A stretch of 64,000 bases of DNA from the NCBI RefSeq assembly GCF_021601625.1, contig NZ_BQHR01000012.1:173407-237406 (forward strand). Direction: 5' to 3'. The notes below the pieces were generated by a model. The model saw only the letters and a program-made list of their open reading frames with translations, made no database searches and was not told where the DNA came from. This document shows positions 26,337 through 35,859 of the stretch, piece after piece (positions within the stretch are counted from its first letter, which is position 1; the number at the start of each line of letters is the position of its first letter). Source of the DNA: Pseudomonas paraglycinae. Its GTDB lineage: Bacteria; Pseudomonadota; Gammaproteobacteria; Pseudomonadales; Pseudomonadaceae. A program made the translations under genes and the position numbers.

Positions 26337-26876
26337 ATGCCCGCAGCAAACGCCGCAAGTCCCTGGTACAAGCACCTTTGGCCATGGATCATCATCGGGA
26401 TTCTGGCCTGTTCGGTGACCCTGACGCTGTCCATGGTGACCATCGCGGTGAACAACCCGGACAACCTGGTCAACGACAACTACTACGAGGCCGGCAAAGG
26501 CATCAACCGTTCGCTGGATCGTGAGCTGCTGGCCCAGACCCTGAAGATGCGCGCTGCCGTGCACCTGGATGACGTCACCGGCGAAGTCGACCTGCGCCTG
26601 AGCGGCGACAGCCAGCCGAAAACCCTGGAACTGAACCTGATCTCGCCGACCCAGCCGGAGAAGGATCGCAAGATCATCCTGGCGCGCAGCGAGACTGAAA
26701 CAGGCCGCTACATCGGCCAGTTGAGCGACAAGATCGAAGGTCGGCGTTTTGTTGAATTGCTGGGCACTCAGGACGATCACGTTTGGCGGATGTTCGAAGA
26801 AGAGCTGGTCAGCCATGACAAGGATTTGTTGCTGGGGGATGAGCCGCTTCAAGGCGCTGAGGATTTGAAGAAGTAA
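26337..26876 (+). CDS. ccoH: CcoH/FixH-family cbb3 assembly protein
   Basis: A 179-residue protein with one N-terminal membrane helix (LWPWIIIGILACSVTLTLSMVTIAV) and a periplasmic domain containing NPDNLVNDNYYEAGKGINR, typical of FixH. It joins the CcoNOQP complex during assembly. It is followed not by ccoI directly but by a 154-bp inverted repeat. Confidence 0.9.
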   Translation: MPAANAASPWYKHLWPWIIIGILACSVTLTLSMVTIAVNNPDNLVNDNYYEAGKGINRSLDRELLAQTLKMRAAVHLDDVTGEVDLRLSGDSQPKTLELNLISPTQPEKDRKIILARSETETGRYIGQLSDKIEGRRFVELLGTQDDHVWRMFEEELVSHDKDLLLGDEPLQGAEDLKK

Positions 26877-26890
26877 GCAGCCTGCAAGTG

Positions 26891-27044
26891 CCCCCTCACC
26901 CTGGCCCTCTCCCCCTGGAGAGGGAACTGATCTCGGACGCTTGCACGCGCCATGTATGCCAGTGACGATGTCGCTGACTGAACCCATTAATCCGGCCACC
27001 ACCGATCGGCCCCCTCTCCCTCCGGGAGAGGGCTGGGGTGAGGG
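26891..27044. repeat. Long inverted repeat between ccoH and ccoI
   Basis: CCCCTCACCCTGGCCCTCTCC at the left and GGAGAGGGCTGGGGTGAGGG at the right are inverse copies about 110 bp apart, each with its own small hairpin (CTCTCCCCCTGGAGAG; CTCTCCCTCCGGGAGAG). It has the structure of a small non-autonomous element, and a single unit of the same family is at 14854. Confidence 0.8.
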
Positions 27045-27089
27045 CAAGCGGACCACTCGATTCCAAGGGTTTATTCCCTCGACAATGCC

Positions 27090-29540
27090 ATGACCATTCC
27101 AATCCCCTGCTACCACTGCGCCCTGCCCGTCCCGGCCGGCAGCCGCTTCACCGCCGTCGTGCTCGGGGAGTCCCGCGAGTTCTGCTGCCCCGGCTGCCAG
27201 GCCGTGGCCGAAGCCATCGTCGCCGGCGGCCTGGAAAGTTATTACCAGCATCGCAGCGAAGCTTCGGCCAACCCCGAAGCGCTGCCGGTGCAACTGGTCG
27301 ATGAACTTGAGCTGTACGACCGCGCCGACGTGCAGCAACCGTTCGTGCGCCACGAAGGTGAACTGGCCGAAACCACGTTGCTGATGGAAGGCATCAGTTG
27401 CGCCGCCTGCGGCTGGCTGATCGAGAAACACCTGCGCACCCTGCCCGCTGTGGCCGAGGCGCGGCTGAACCTGTCCAACCATCGCCTGCATGTGCGCTGG
27501 GCAGACACTCAGTTGCCGCTGAGCCAGATCCTCGGCGAACTGCGCCACATCGGCTACGCCGCACACCCGTATCAGGCCGACCGCGCCAGCGAACAACTGG
27601 CCAGCGAAAACCGCCTTGCCCTGCGCCAACTCGGGGTCGCCGGGCTGCTGTGGTTTCAGGCGATGATGGCGACCATGGCGACCTGGCCGGAATTCAACAT
27701 CGACCTCAGCCCGGAACTACACACGATCCTGCGCTGGGTCGCGCTGTTCCTCACCACGCCGATCGTGTTCTACAGCTGCGCGCCGTTTTTCAAAGGGGCC
27801 ATGCGCGACCTGCGCACCCGTCACCTGACCATGGACGTCTCGGTATCACTGGCGATCGGCGCGGCTTATGTCGCCGGGATCTGGACTTCGATCACCGGGG
27901 TCGGCGAGCTGTACTTCGACGCGGTAGGCATGTTCGCCCTGTTCCTGCTCGCCGGGCGCTACCTCGAACGTCGCGCCCGCGAGCGCACCGCCGCTGCCAC
28001 CGCACAACTGGTCAATCTGTTGCCCGCCTCGTGCCTGCGCCTCGACGACGCCGGCCAGAGCGAACGCATCCTGCTCAGCGAACTGCGCCTCGGTGATCGC
28101 GTGCTGGTGCAACCGGGTTCGGTGCTGCCGGCGGACGGCAAGATCCTCGACGGTCAATCGAGCATCGACGAATCGGTGCTGACCGGCGAATACCTGCCGC
28201 AACCGCGCGCCAAGGGCGACGCCGTCACCGCCGGCACGCTGAACGTGGAAGGCGCGCTGACCGTCGAAGTGCAGGCGCTCGGCCAGGACACGCGACTGTC
28301 GGCCATTGTTCGCCTGCTGGATCGCGCCCAGGCGGAAAAACCACGGCTGGCGGAAATCGCCGACCGCGCAGCGCAATGGTTCCTGTTGTTGTCGTTGATC
28401 GCAGCCGCCGCCATCGGCCTGCTGTGGTGGGAGCTGGATTCGTCGCGAGCGTTCTGGATCGTCCTCGCGATGCTGGTTGCAACCTGCCCGTGCGCGCTGT
28501 CGCTGGCGACGCCGACCGCCCTCACCGCCGCCACCGGCACCCTGCATAAACTCGGCCTGCTGCTGACGCGCGGTCATGTGCTGGAAGGCCTGAACCAGAT
28601 CGACACGGTGATTTTCGACAAGACCGGCACCCTCACCGAAGGCCGATTGGTGCTGCGTTCGATCCGCCCGCTTGGCGCCCTCGACAGCGATCAATGCCTG
28701 AGCCTCGCCGCCGCCCTGGAAAACCGTTCCGAACACCCGATCGCCCGCGCCTTCGGTCGCGCACCGCTGGCTGCCGAAGATGTCCACAGCACGCCGGGCC
28801 TGGGGCTTGAAGGATTGGTCGGCGAACAACGTTTGCGCATCGGTCAGGCGGATTTTGTCTGCGATCTCAGCGCCGCGCCTGTGCCGTCGATGCCGAAGGA
28901 GCCGGGGCAATGGCTGCTGCTCGGTGACCTCCAGGGACCGCTGGCCTGGTTCGCCCTCGACGACCGTCTGCGCGACGACGCTCCGGCCCTGCTCGCCGCC
29001 TGCAAGGCGCGCGGCTGGCGCACACTGCTGCTGTCGGGCGACAGTTCGCCGATGGTCGCCAGCGTCGCTGCCGAACTGGGTATCGACGAGGCCCGGGGCG
29101 GTCTGCGTCCGGACGACAAGCTGCAAGTGCTGCAACAACTGCACAGGGACGGCCGCAAGGTGTTGATGCTCGGCGACGGCGTCAATGACGTGCCGGTGCT
29201 GGCCGCTGCGGACATCAGCGTGGCCATGGGCTCGGCCACCGATCTGGCGAAAACCAGTGCCGATGCGGTGTTGCTGTCCAACCGCCTCGACGCCTTGGTA
29301 CAAGCCTTCACGCTGGCCCGCCGCACCCGCCGGGTGATCATCGAGAACCTGTTGTGGGCCGCGCTGTACAATGGCCTCATGTTGCCGTTCGCCGCCCTCG
29401 GCTGGATCACTCCGGTGTGGGCCGCCGTCGGCATGTCGATCAGTTCGCTGACCGTGGTGCTCAACGCCCTGCGCCTGACTCGCCTGCCGAGTGCGCCGGC
29501 CGTCAGCGCCACGTCAGAAACCCGCCCGCTGCCGGCCTGA
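27090..29540 (+). CDS. ccoI: Copper-transporting P-type ATPase for cbb3 assembly (CcoI/FixI)
   Basis: An 816-residue heavy-metal P1B ATPase. Cys-rich N-terminus (C7-xx-C10 and FCCPGC, residues 32-36), then a metal-binding domain with GISCAACGW, eight membrane segments with the CPC motif near residue 465, the phosphorylation motif DKTGTLTEG near 510 and GDGVNDVPVLAAAD near 695. It exports Cu(I) to the periplasmic side for the CuB site. The gene starts 45 bp after the repeat, so expression depends on read-through from ccoGH or on an unseen promoter. Confidence 0.95.
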   Translation: MTIPIPCYHCALPVPAGSRFTAVVLGESREFCCPGCQAVAEAIVAGGLESYYQHRSEASANPEALPVQLVDELELYDRADVQQPFVRHEGELAETTLLMEGISCAACGWLIEKHLRTLPAVAEARLNLSNHRLHVRWADTQLPLSQILGELRHIGYAAHPYQADRASEQLASENRLALRQLGVAGLLWFQAMMATMATWPEFNIDLSPELHTILRWVALFLTTPIVFYSCAPFFKGAMRDLRTRHLTMDVSVSLAIGAAYVAGIWTSITGVGELYFDAVGMFALFLLAGRYLERRARERTAAATAQLVNLLPASCLRLDDAGQSERILLSELRLGDRVLVQPGSVLPADGKILDGQSSIDESVLTGEYLPQPRAKGDAVTAGTLNVEGALTVEVQALGQDTRLSAIVRLLDRAQAEKPRLAEIADRAAQWFLLLSLIAAAAIGLLWWELDSSRAFWIVLAMLVATCPCALSLATPTALTAATGTLHKLGLLLTRGHVLEGLNQIDTVIFDKTGTLTEGRLVLRSIRPLGALDSDQCLSLAAALENRSEHPIARAFGRAPLAAEDVHSTPGLGLEGLVGEQRLRIGQADFVCDLSAAPVPSMPKEPGQWLLLGDLQGPLAWFALDDRLRDDAPALLAACKARGWRTLLLSGDSSPMVASVAAELGIDEARGGLRPDDKLQVLQQLHRDGRKVLMLGDGVNDVPVLAAADISVAMGSATDLAKTSADAVLLSNRLDALVQAFTLARRTRRVIIENLLWAALYNGLMLPFAALGWITPVWAAVGMSISSLTVVLNALRLTRLPSAPAVSATSETRPLPA

Positions 29541-29562
29541 GCCGCGCGGGCATGGAGTACAG

Positions 29563-29775
29563 ATGCCAGCTCTCTACGTGATGATTCCGGCCGCGCTGCT
29601 GATCGTGGCCATCGCCGTCTACATCTTCTTCTGGGCGGTGGACAGCGGCCAGTACGACGACCTCGACGGCCCGGCCCACAGCATCCTGTTCGACGACCAG
29701 GACCCGAACCACACCGCCGCCGTGGACGAAGCCAACCCGGCCAAACCGGACGACAAGGCGCCACCCCATGCTTGA
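29563..29775 (+). CDS. ccoS: Cbb3 oxidase maturation protein CcoS
   Basis: A 70-residue single-helix protein: MIPAALLIVAIAVYIFFWAV followed by the family motif SGQYDDLDGPAHSILFDD. CcoS is needed for cofactor insertion into cbb3. GGAG lies 7 bases before the ATG. Its 3' end overlaps the next gene by 8 bases. Confidence 0.92.
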   Translation: MPALYVMIPAALLIVAIAVYIFFWAVDSGQYDDLDGPAHSILFDDQDPNHTAAVDEANPAKPDDKAPPHA

Positions 29776-30451
29776 ACTGGCGCCACTGCTGGTGTCTGCG
29801 TTGATTCTCGGCCTGCTCGGCGGCGGGCATTGCCTGGGCATGTGCGGCGGCCTGATGGGCGCGCTGACCCTGGCGATTCCCAAGGAGCAACGCAGCCGAC
29901 GCTTTCGATTGCTGCTGGCCTATAACCTCGGGCGGATTCTCAGTTATGCCACGGCGGGATTGCTGATCGGGCTGGCGGGATGGGCGGTGGCCAACAGTCC
30001 TGCTGCGCTGTTTATGCGGGTTCTGGCCGGGTTGCTGCTGATCGCCATGGGTTTGTACCTCGCGGGCTGGTGGAGCGGCCTGACCCGCATTGAGAGCCTC
30101 GGTCGCGGACTGTGGCGCTACATTCAACCGGTGGCCAACCGCTTGCTGCCGGTGTCGAGCCTGCCTCGCGCTTTGCTGCTCGGCGCGCTGTGGGGCTGGC
30201 TGCCGTGCGGGCTGGTTTACAGCACGTTGCTGTGGTCGGCCAGTCAGGGCAATGCACTCGACAGCGCGTTGCTGATGCTCGCCTTCGGGCTCGGCACCTG
30301 GCCGGTGTTGCTGGCGACCGGCCTCGCGGCGGAACGAGTGACTGCACTGCTGCGCAAACGCAGCGTGCGTATGGCCGGCGGTCTGCTGGTGATCCTGTTC
30401 GGCATCTGGACCGTGCCGGGGCCGCACCAGCACTGGCTGATGGGCCACTGA
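29768..30451 (+). CDS. TauE/SafE-like (HCxGMCGG) membrane protein
   Basis: A 227-residue protein with about six membrane helices and the motif GGGHCLGMCGGLMGAL in the first, a Cys/His pattern that could bind a metal or thiols; a second copy-like motif WGWLPCGLVYSTLLW lies in the middle. Usually annotated as a sulfite exporter family member, but its translational coupling to ccoS and position before hemN, as in P. aeruginosa, suggest a role in copper or thiol handling during oxidase maturation. That role is inference. Confidence 0.75.
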   Translation: MLELAPLLVSALILGLLGGGHCLGMCGGLMGALTLAIPKEQRSRRFRLLLAYNLGRILSYATAGLLIGLAGWAVANSPAALFMRVLAGLLLIAMGLYLAGWWSGLTRIESLGRGLWRYIQPVANRLLPVSSLPRALLLGALWGWLPCGLVYSTLLWSASQGNALDSALLMLAFGLGTWPVLLATGLAAERVTALLRKRSVRMAGGLLVILFGIWTVPGPHQHWLMGH

Positions 30452-30456
30452 TCCCG

Positions 30457-30470
30457 TTGATGCAAATCAA
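30457..30470 (+). promoter_or_regulatory. Perfect ANR/FNR box upstream of hemN
   Basis: TTGATGCAAATCAA matches TTGAT-N4-ATCAA at all ten positions, 63 bp before the hemN start codon, a spacing suited to activation at about -41 from a start site near 30505. Confidence 0.9.
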
Positions 30471-30533
30471 GACGCCTTTTTGTGCCCTCCCCTAGACTCG
30501 GCACACTGCCAGCCTATCCGGGGGAATGCCCGC

Positions 30534-31916
30534 ATGCTCGACGCCATTCGTTGGGACACCGATTTGATCCGCCGCTACGACCTGGCGGGGCCGCGCTACA
30601 CCTCGTACCCGACGGCCGTGCAATTTCACAGTCAGGTCGGCACCTTCGACCTGTTCCACGCCCTGCGCGACAGCCGCAAGGCCCTGCGCCCGCTGTCGCT
30701 GTACGTGCACGTGCCGTTCTGCGCGAACATTTGCTACTACTGCGCCTGCAACAAGGTCATCACCAAGGATCGCGGCCGTGCGCTGCCCTATCTGCAACGG
30801 CTCGAGCAGGAAATCCAGCTGATCGCCTGCCACCTCGACCCGGCGCAGAAAGTCGAACAACTGCATTTCGGCGGCGGCACGCCGACCTTTCTCAGCCACG
30901 ATGAATTGCGCCAGTTGATGGCGCACCTGCGCAAGCATTTCAATCTGCTGGACGATGACTCCGGTGATTACGGCATCGAGATCGACCCGCGTGAAGCCGA
31001 CTGGTCGACCATGGGCCTGCTGCGTGAATTGGGCTTCAACCGGGTCAGCATCGGCCTGCAGGATCTCGACCCGGCGGTACAACGGGCGGTCAATCGCCTG
31101 CAAAGCCTGGAAGAAACCCGTGCGGTGATCGACGCGGCGCGCACCCTGCAATTTCGCTCGATCAACATCGACCTGATCTACGGCCTGCCCAAGCAGACCC
31201 CGGACAACTTCGCCCGCACCGTCGAGGAAGTCATCAGCCTGCAACCGGACCGTCTGTCGGTGTTCAACTACGCGCACCTGCCGGAACGCTTCATGCCGCA
31301 GCGGCGGATCAACGGCAACGAACTGCCGAGCCCGGCGCAGAAACTGGAAATGCTGCAACGCACCATCGAACAACTGACCGCTGCTGGCTATCGCTACATC
31401 GGCATGGACCATTTCGCCCTGCCCGACGATGAACTGGCGATTGCTCAGGAAGAATCAACCCTGCAACGCAATTTCCAGGGCTACACCACCCACGGTCATT
31501 GCGACCTGATCGGGCTGGGCGTGTCGGCGATCAGCCAGATCGGTGATCTGTACTGCCAGAACAGCAGCGATCTCAATCACTACCAGAACACCCTAGCCGG
31601 CGCGCAACTGGCCACCAGCCGAGGCCTGGTGTGCAACGCCGACGACCGCTTGCGCCGCGCGGTGATCCAGCAACTGATCTGCAATTTCAGCCTGGATTTC
31701 GCCGAGATCGAGCGCAGCTTTAACATCGATTTTCAGGGCTACTTCGGCGCGCTCTGGCCGCAACTGCAAGGCATGGCGCAGGACGGGCTGATCGAACTGG
31801 ATCGCGAGCGCATCACCGTGCTGCCGGCCGGGCGCCTGCTGGTGCGTTCGGTGTGCATGGTGTTCGACGCGTATCTGGAACAGCAGAACCGCCAGCGTTT
31901 TTCGCGGGTGATTTAG
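30534..31916 (+). CDS. hemN: Oxygen-independent coproporphyrinogen III oxidase
   Basis: A 460-residue radical-SAM enzyme that converts coproporphyrinogen III to protoporphyrinogen IX without oxygen. The 4Fe-4S site reads C63-ANI-C67-YY-C70-A-C72, as in HemN. The SAM-binding FGGGTPTFL and the C-terminal HemN domain are present. The ATG at 30534 has GGGGGA upstream. Transcription is probably ANR-activated. Confidence 0.96.
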   Translation: MLDAIRWDTDLIRRYDLAGPRYTSYPTAVQFHSQVGTFDLFHALRDSRKALRPLSLYVHVPFCANICYYCACNKVITKDRGRALPYLQRLEQEIQLIACHLDPAQKVEQLHFGGGTPTFLSHDELRQLMAHLRKHFNLLDDDSGDYGIEIDPREADWSTMGLLRELGFNRVSIGLQDLDPAVQRAVNRLQSLEETRAVIDAARTLQFRSINIDLIYGLPKQTPDNFARTVEEVISLQPDRLSVFNYAHLPERFMPQRRINGNELPSPAQKLEMLQRTIEQLTAAGYRYIGMDHFALPDDELAIAQEESTLQRNFQGYTTHGHCDLIGLGVSAISQIGDLYCQNSSDLNHYQNTLAGAQLATSRGLVCNADDRLRRAVIQQLICNFSLDFAEIERSFNIDFQGYFGALWPQLQGMAQDGLIELDRERITVLPAGRLLVRSVCMVFDAYLEQQNRQRFSRVI

Positions 31917-32395
31917 CTCTTCATCAGCAGCGAGTTGGTTTTCAGGTTCTGGTCAGCGGTCAGGCTTGATTGGTCGATGACCTTGGCCAGGGACAGATTG
32001 GCGGTGATCAGACCGTTGTTGAGGGCGGAGATGGCGCCTTTGAGGGCAGCGATCTTGGCGAACCGCTCTTCGTTGGAAAGGGTCTTGTTGGCCATCAGCG
32101 CGTTGATCTGGGCGTTCTTCTCGGCGATCTGCTGGCGAAACTTGCGGATCATCTTCAGCAATTGCTGGACGTTTTCAGGCAAACCGCTTTCTTCGATATC
32201 GCGGTTTTTCCCGCCGGCACCGGCGGATTTTGCAATGGCGGCACCGGACAGCGACACTTTGACGCCCTCGACCAAGGTCGGGCTTCCCAATGATGCCGCG
32301 TCTGTGCCGGACTCATCGTCAACGGAGGTTTCAGCACTTTCCAGCAACGACGCAACGCCACTGTTACCGGGGGTCAGCGTACCAATAACAGTCAT
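31913..32395 (-). CDS. Hypothetical protein with coiled-coil, 160 residues
   Basis: Not recognised. N-terminal 60 residues are Ser/Gly/Thr-rich; residues about 75-150 are strongly helical with heptad-like repeats (LLKMIRKFRQQIAEKNAQINALM ... RFAKIAALKGAISALNNGL, segments shortened). No signal peptide. The ATG at 32395 is used because AAGGA lies 9 bases upstream. Its stop overlaps that of convergent hemN by 4 bases. Divergent from anr, sharing a 155-bp promoter region. Confidence 0.6.
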   Translation of the reverse strand: MTVIGTLTPGNSGVASLLESAETSVDDESGTDAASLGSPTLVEGVKVSLSGAAIAKSAGAGGKNRDIEESGLPENVQQLLKMIRKFRQQIAEKNAQINALMANKTLSNEERFAKIAALKGAISALNNGLITANLSLAKVIDQSSLTADQNLKTNSLLMKS

Positions 32396-32550
32396 CGAAG
32401 CGGTTCCTTGCATGCCGTCAGATACCTGTTTATCGGCTGTCATCCCTGCGGCTTTATGCCGTGGGGGCAATCTCGCCACAGGCTGGCCTGAATGTCCTCC
32501 GCTGGGTTACCCTTACGCCTTATGTGTGTTTTCCCACAAGGATTTAAGAA

Positions 32551-33285
32551 ATGTCCGAGCCAGTTAAACTGCGCGCTCACAACCAGGCTAATTGCAAGGA
32601 TTGCAGCCTGGCCCCTCTCTGCCTGCCACTTTCGCTGAATCTGGAAGACATGGATGCGCTGGACGAAATCGTTAAACGTGGCCGCCCGTTGAAAAAGGGT
32701 GAGTTCCTGTTCCGCCAGGGCGACACCTTCGATTCCGTTTATGCAGTACGCTCCGGCGCCCTCAAGACCTTCAGCCTGAGCGACACCGGCGAAGAGCAAC
32801 TGACCGGCTTCCACCTGCCGAGCGAACTGGTCGGGCTGTCCGGCATGGACACCGAGAAACACCCGGTTTCCGCCCAGGCGCTGGAAACCACTTCGGTCTG
32901 CGAGATTCCGTTCGAACGCCTCGACGAGCTGGCCCTGCAATTGCCGCAGCTGCGCCGCCAGTTGATGCGCGTGATGAGCCGCGAAATCCGCGACGACCAG
33001 CAAATGATGTTGCTGCTGTCGAAGAAAACCGCCGACGAGCGCATCGCCACCTTCCTGGTCAACCTGTCGGCACGCTTCCGCGCTCGCGGCTTCTCCGCCA
33101 ACCAGTTCCGCCTGAGCATGTCGCGCAATGAAATCGGCAACTACCTTGGGCTGGCGGTGGAAACCGTGTCCCGGGTCTTCACCCGCTTCCAGCAGAACGA
33201 ACTGATCGCCGCCGAAGGCAAGGAAATCCATATCCTCGACCCGATCCAGCTCTGCGCCCTGGCCGGCGGCTCGCTCGAAGTCTGA
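32551..33285 (+). CDS. anr: Anaerobic regulator ANR (FNR-type, Crp family)
   Basis: A 244-residue oxygen sensor. Four cluster ligands are visible: Cys15, Cys18, Cys24 and Cys117, which hold the oxygen-labile 4Fe-4S centre. A cyclic-nucleotide-like beta-roll follows, then a long dimer helix and an HTH with [20 protein letters not shown], the recognition helix that reads TTGAT half-sites. It activates genes for low-oxygen respiration; sites matching its box lie before ccoG and hemN in this window. Confidence 0.96.
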   Translation: MSEPVKLRAHNQANCKDCSLAPLCLPLSLNLEDMDALDEIVKRGRPLKKGEFLFRQGDTFDSVYAVRSGALKTFSLSDTGEEQLTGFHLPSELVGLSGMDTEKHPVSAQALETTSVCEIPFERLDELALQLPQLRRQLMRVMSREIRDDQQMMLLLSKKTADERIATFLVNLSARFRARGFSANQFRLSMSRNEIGNYLGLAVETVSRVFTRFQQNELIAAEGKEIHILDPIQLCALAGGSLEV

Positions 33286-33363
33286 TCTCGACCCGCGGCC
33301 GAGCGAATCGTTTCAGCCGCGGGTATACTGCGCCGTTTGCAGCCCTGCCAGGACACCTCGACG

Positions 33364-33912
33364 ATGGTCTTCGACTCCTTCGACATCAAATCCCTGATCC
33401 GCCCCGTGATCGACTTCCCGAAACCGGGCGTGATCTTTCGCGACATCACCCCGCTGTTCCAGTCGCCCAAGGCCCTGCGCCTGGTGATGGACAGCTTCGC
33501 CCACCGCTACGTCGAAGCCGACTTCACCCACATCGGCGCGATGGATGCGCGTGGTTTCCTGATCGGTTCGGTGCTGGCCTATCAACTGAACAAGCCGCTG
33601 GTGCTGTTCCGCAAGCAAGGCAAACTGCCGGCGGACGTGCTGGCTGAAGGGTACGCGACCGAGTACGGCGAAGCGTTTCTGGAAGTACACGCCGACAGCC
33701 TGTGCGAAGGCGATTCGGTGGTGATGTTCGATGACCTGATCGCCACCGGTGGCACGCTGATCGCAGCGGCCAACCTGATCCGCCGCATGGGCGCCCGCGT
33801 TCATGAAGCGGCGGCGATCATCGATCTGCCGGAACTGGGTGGTTCGCAGCGTCTTGAGGACATGGGGATTCCGACGTTCTGCCTGACGCAGTTTGCGTTG
33901 ACTGATAAATAA
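33364..33912 (+). CDS. apt: Adenine phosphoribosyltransferase
   Basis: A 182-residue purine-salvage enzyme making AMP from adenine and PRPP. PRPP-binding motif [14 protein letters not shown] near residues 119-132, and the flexible-loop region GKLPADV. The ATG at 33364 begins [15 protein letters not shown] as in Pseudomonas Apt. Same strand as anr, 78 bp downstream, as in P. aeruginosa. Confidence 0.95.
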   Translation: MVFDSFDIKSLIRPVIDFPKPGVIFRDITPLFQSPKALRLVMDSFAHRYVEADFTHIGAMDARGFLIGSVLAYQLNKPLVLFRKQGKLPADVLAEGYATEYGEAFLEVHADSLCEGDSVVMFDDLIATGGTLIAAANLIRRMGARVHEAAAIIDLPELGGSQRLEDMGIPTFCLTQFALTDK

Positions 33913-33925
33913 TCAGCCCCGCGCC

Positions 33926-33960
33926 TCGATCGTTCCCACGCTCCGCGTGGGAACGATCGA
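33926..33960. repeat. GTTCCCACGC palindrome after apt
   Basis: TCGATCGTTCCCACG and CGTGGGAACGATCGA form a perfect stem around 5 bases. It is the end hairpin of the repeat family found complete at 58369 and 62830, and may terminate apt and the convergent acyl-CoA dehydrogenase. Confidence 0.75.
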
Positions 33961-33970
33961 ACACCGAAGA

Positions 33971-35119
33971 TTACAGTCCCATCTGCTTGCTGATGATCTC
34001 GTTCATCACTTCCCGCGTCCCGCCGCCAATCGACAAGATGCGGTTATCCCGGTACAGCCGCTCCACCAGGCTTTCGCGCATATAACCCAACCCGCCAAGA
34101 ATCTGCACCGCCTCGTTGGTGATGCGATCCGAAGTGTCCGTGGCAAAGTTCTTGGCCATGGAAATCTCCTTGATCACGCTCTGCCCCGCCGCCATCTTCG
34201 CCGCCTGCCGGTAGGTGAACTCCCGCGAGACTTCCAGCGCCGTGGCCATTTCCGCGAGGCGATGCTTGATCACCTGGAACTTGCCGATGGGTTTGCCGAA
34301 CGCTTGTCGCTCCTTCGCCCACTTCAAGCTTTCTTCCAGCGCCAGTTGCGCGGTCATGTTGGCCATCAACGCAAGGGCCAGACGCTCGGATTGGAAGTTG
34401 CCCATGATGCAGGCAAAGCCCATGTTCTCCGCGCCGATCAGATTTCCCACAGGCACCCGGCAATCGTCGAAGAACAATTCAGCCGTGTCCGACGCCCACC
34501 AGCCCATTTTCTTCAGTTGCCGGCCGACGGTGAAACCCGGCGTACCCTTCTCGATCAACAGCAGGCTGATGCCACCAAAACCGGGCGCACCGGTACGCAC
34601 TGCGACGGTGTAGTAGTCGGCGCGTACGCCACTGGTGATAAAGGTTTTGCTGCCGCTGACCCGGTAATGGTCGCCGTCGCGTACGGCGCGGGTCTGCAGG
34701 TTGGCGACGTCGGAACCGCCGCCCGGCTCGGTGACGGCCAAGGCGCTGATCTTCTCGCCGCGGAGCACTTGGGGGACGACGCAATCGCGGACTTCAGGCC
34801 GGGCCCATTTTACGATCGGCGGCAAACCGATATCGAGCGAACCAAGCCCGGCCACCAGCCCGCCGGAGCCGCAGCGCATCAGTTCTTCGCTGGCGGCGAT
34901 CTTGGCGAACAGATCACCTTCATGACTGCCGCCGAGCGCTTCGGGGTAACCGATGCCGAGGATCCCGGCCGCACCGGCCTTGAGGTACAGATCACGGGGA
35001 AAGCTTTCGGCTTCTTCCCACGCATCAATGTCCGGCAGGATCTCACGCTCGACGAAACGTCTGACGCTGTCGCGGATCATTTGGTGGCTGGGGTCGAAGT
35101 ATTCCTGGAAGGCGGGCAT
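33971..35119 (-). CDS. Acyl-CoA dehydrogenase family protein
   Basis: A 382-residue flavoprotein. Visible motifs: ALAVTEPGGGSDVANLQT (FAD/substrate contact), GSKTFITSG, SERLALALMA, and the C-terminal YRDNRILSIGGGTREVMNE. Catalyses alpha,beta-dehydrogenation of an acyl-CoA, with electrons passing to ETF. Substrate chain length is not readable. GGAG 7 bases before the ATG. It follows recR on the same strand, an order also remembered from P. aeruginosa. Confidence 0.9.
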   Translation of the reverse strand: MPAFQEYFDPSHQMIRDSVRRFVEREILPDIDAWEEAESFPRDLYLKAGAAGILGIGYPEALGGSHEGDLFAKIAASEELMRCGSGGLVAGLGSLDIGLPPIVKWARPEVRDCVVPQVLRGEKISALAVTEPGGGSDVANLQTRAVRDGDHYRVSGSKTFITSGVRADYYTVAVRTGAPGFGGISLLLIEKGTPGFTVGRQLKKMGWWASDTAELFFDDCRVPVGNLIGAENMGFACIMGNFQSERLALALMANMTAQLALEESLKWAKERQAFGKPIGKFQVIKHRLAEMATALEVSREFTYRQAAKMAAGQSVIKEISMAKNFATDTSDRITNEAVQILGGLGYMRESLVERLYRDNRILSIGGGTREVMNEIISKQMGL

Positions 35120-35190
35120 CGGCGAACTCCATGGAAGGGTTCGCCGAACTTAACCGAGCGCTTGCTTGGTTTTCAACAGGATTGTGTGGC

Positions 35191-35793
35191 TCAGAGGGAA
35201 ATCGGCTTGCGCCCGGCAAACGAGTGCGCCAGCGTGCCGCCGTCCACCAGTTCCAGTTCGCCACCCAACGGTACGCCGTGGGCGATGCGCGAGGCGATCA
35301 GGCCTTTGTTCTGCAGCAACTGGGCGATGTAGTGGGCGGTTGCTTCGCCTTCCACGGTCGGGTTGGTGGCGAGGATGACTTCGGTGAAGGTGCCCGCCTC
35401 TTCGATCCGCGCCATCAATTGCGGAATGCCGATGGCCTCCGGGCCGAGCCCGTCCAACGGGGACAGGTGCCCCTTGAGCACGAAATAGCGACCGCGAAAT
35501 CCGGTCTGCTCGACCGCGTAAACGTCCATCGGCCCTTCCACCACGCACAGCAGCGTGTCGTCGCGGCGGGTGTCGGCACATTGCGGGCACAGATCGTCTT
35601 CGGTCAGCGTGCGGCACTGGCGGCAGTGTCCGACCCCTTCCATGGCCTGGCTCAAGGCCTGGGCCAGACGCGTACCGCCGCTGCGGTCACGTTCGAGCAA
35701 CTGCAACGCCATACGCTGAGCAGTTTTCTGACCCACGCCCGGCAAAGTTCGCAGGGCGTCGATCAGTTGGCGAATCAAAGGGCTGAAGCTCAT
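35191..35793 (-). CDS. recR: Recombination mediator RecR
   Basis: A 200-residue protein with an N-terminal helix-hairpin-helix ([16 protein letters not shown]), a four-Cys zinc finger (CRQC...CPQC) and a Toprim domain ([23 protein letters not shown]). Works with RecF and RecO to load RecA at gaps. ATG at 35793 chosen as the conserved start [10 protein letters not shown]; an upstream TTG adds six residues. Confidence 0.95.
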   Translation of the reverse strand: MSFSPLIRQLIDALRTLPGVGQKTAQRMALQLLERDRSGGTRLAQALSQAMEGVGHCRQCRTLTEDDLCPQCADTRRDDTLLCVVEGPMDVYAVEQTGFRGRYFVLKGHLSPLDGLGPEAIGIPQLMARIEEAGTFTEVILATNPTVEGEATAHYIAQLLQNKGLIASRIAHGVPLGGELELVDGGTLAHSFAGRKPISL

Positions 35794-35859
35794 GGGGAAA
35801 AAGTCCGACAAAACAACGAGACGCGGTTTATACCCGCGCCTCCGGCCAGCGTCAAATCC

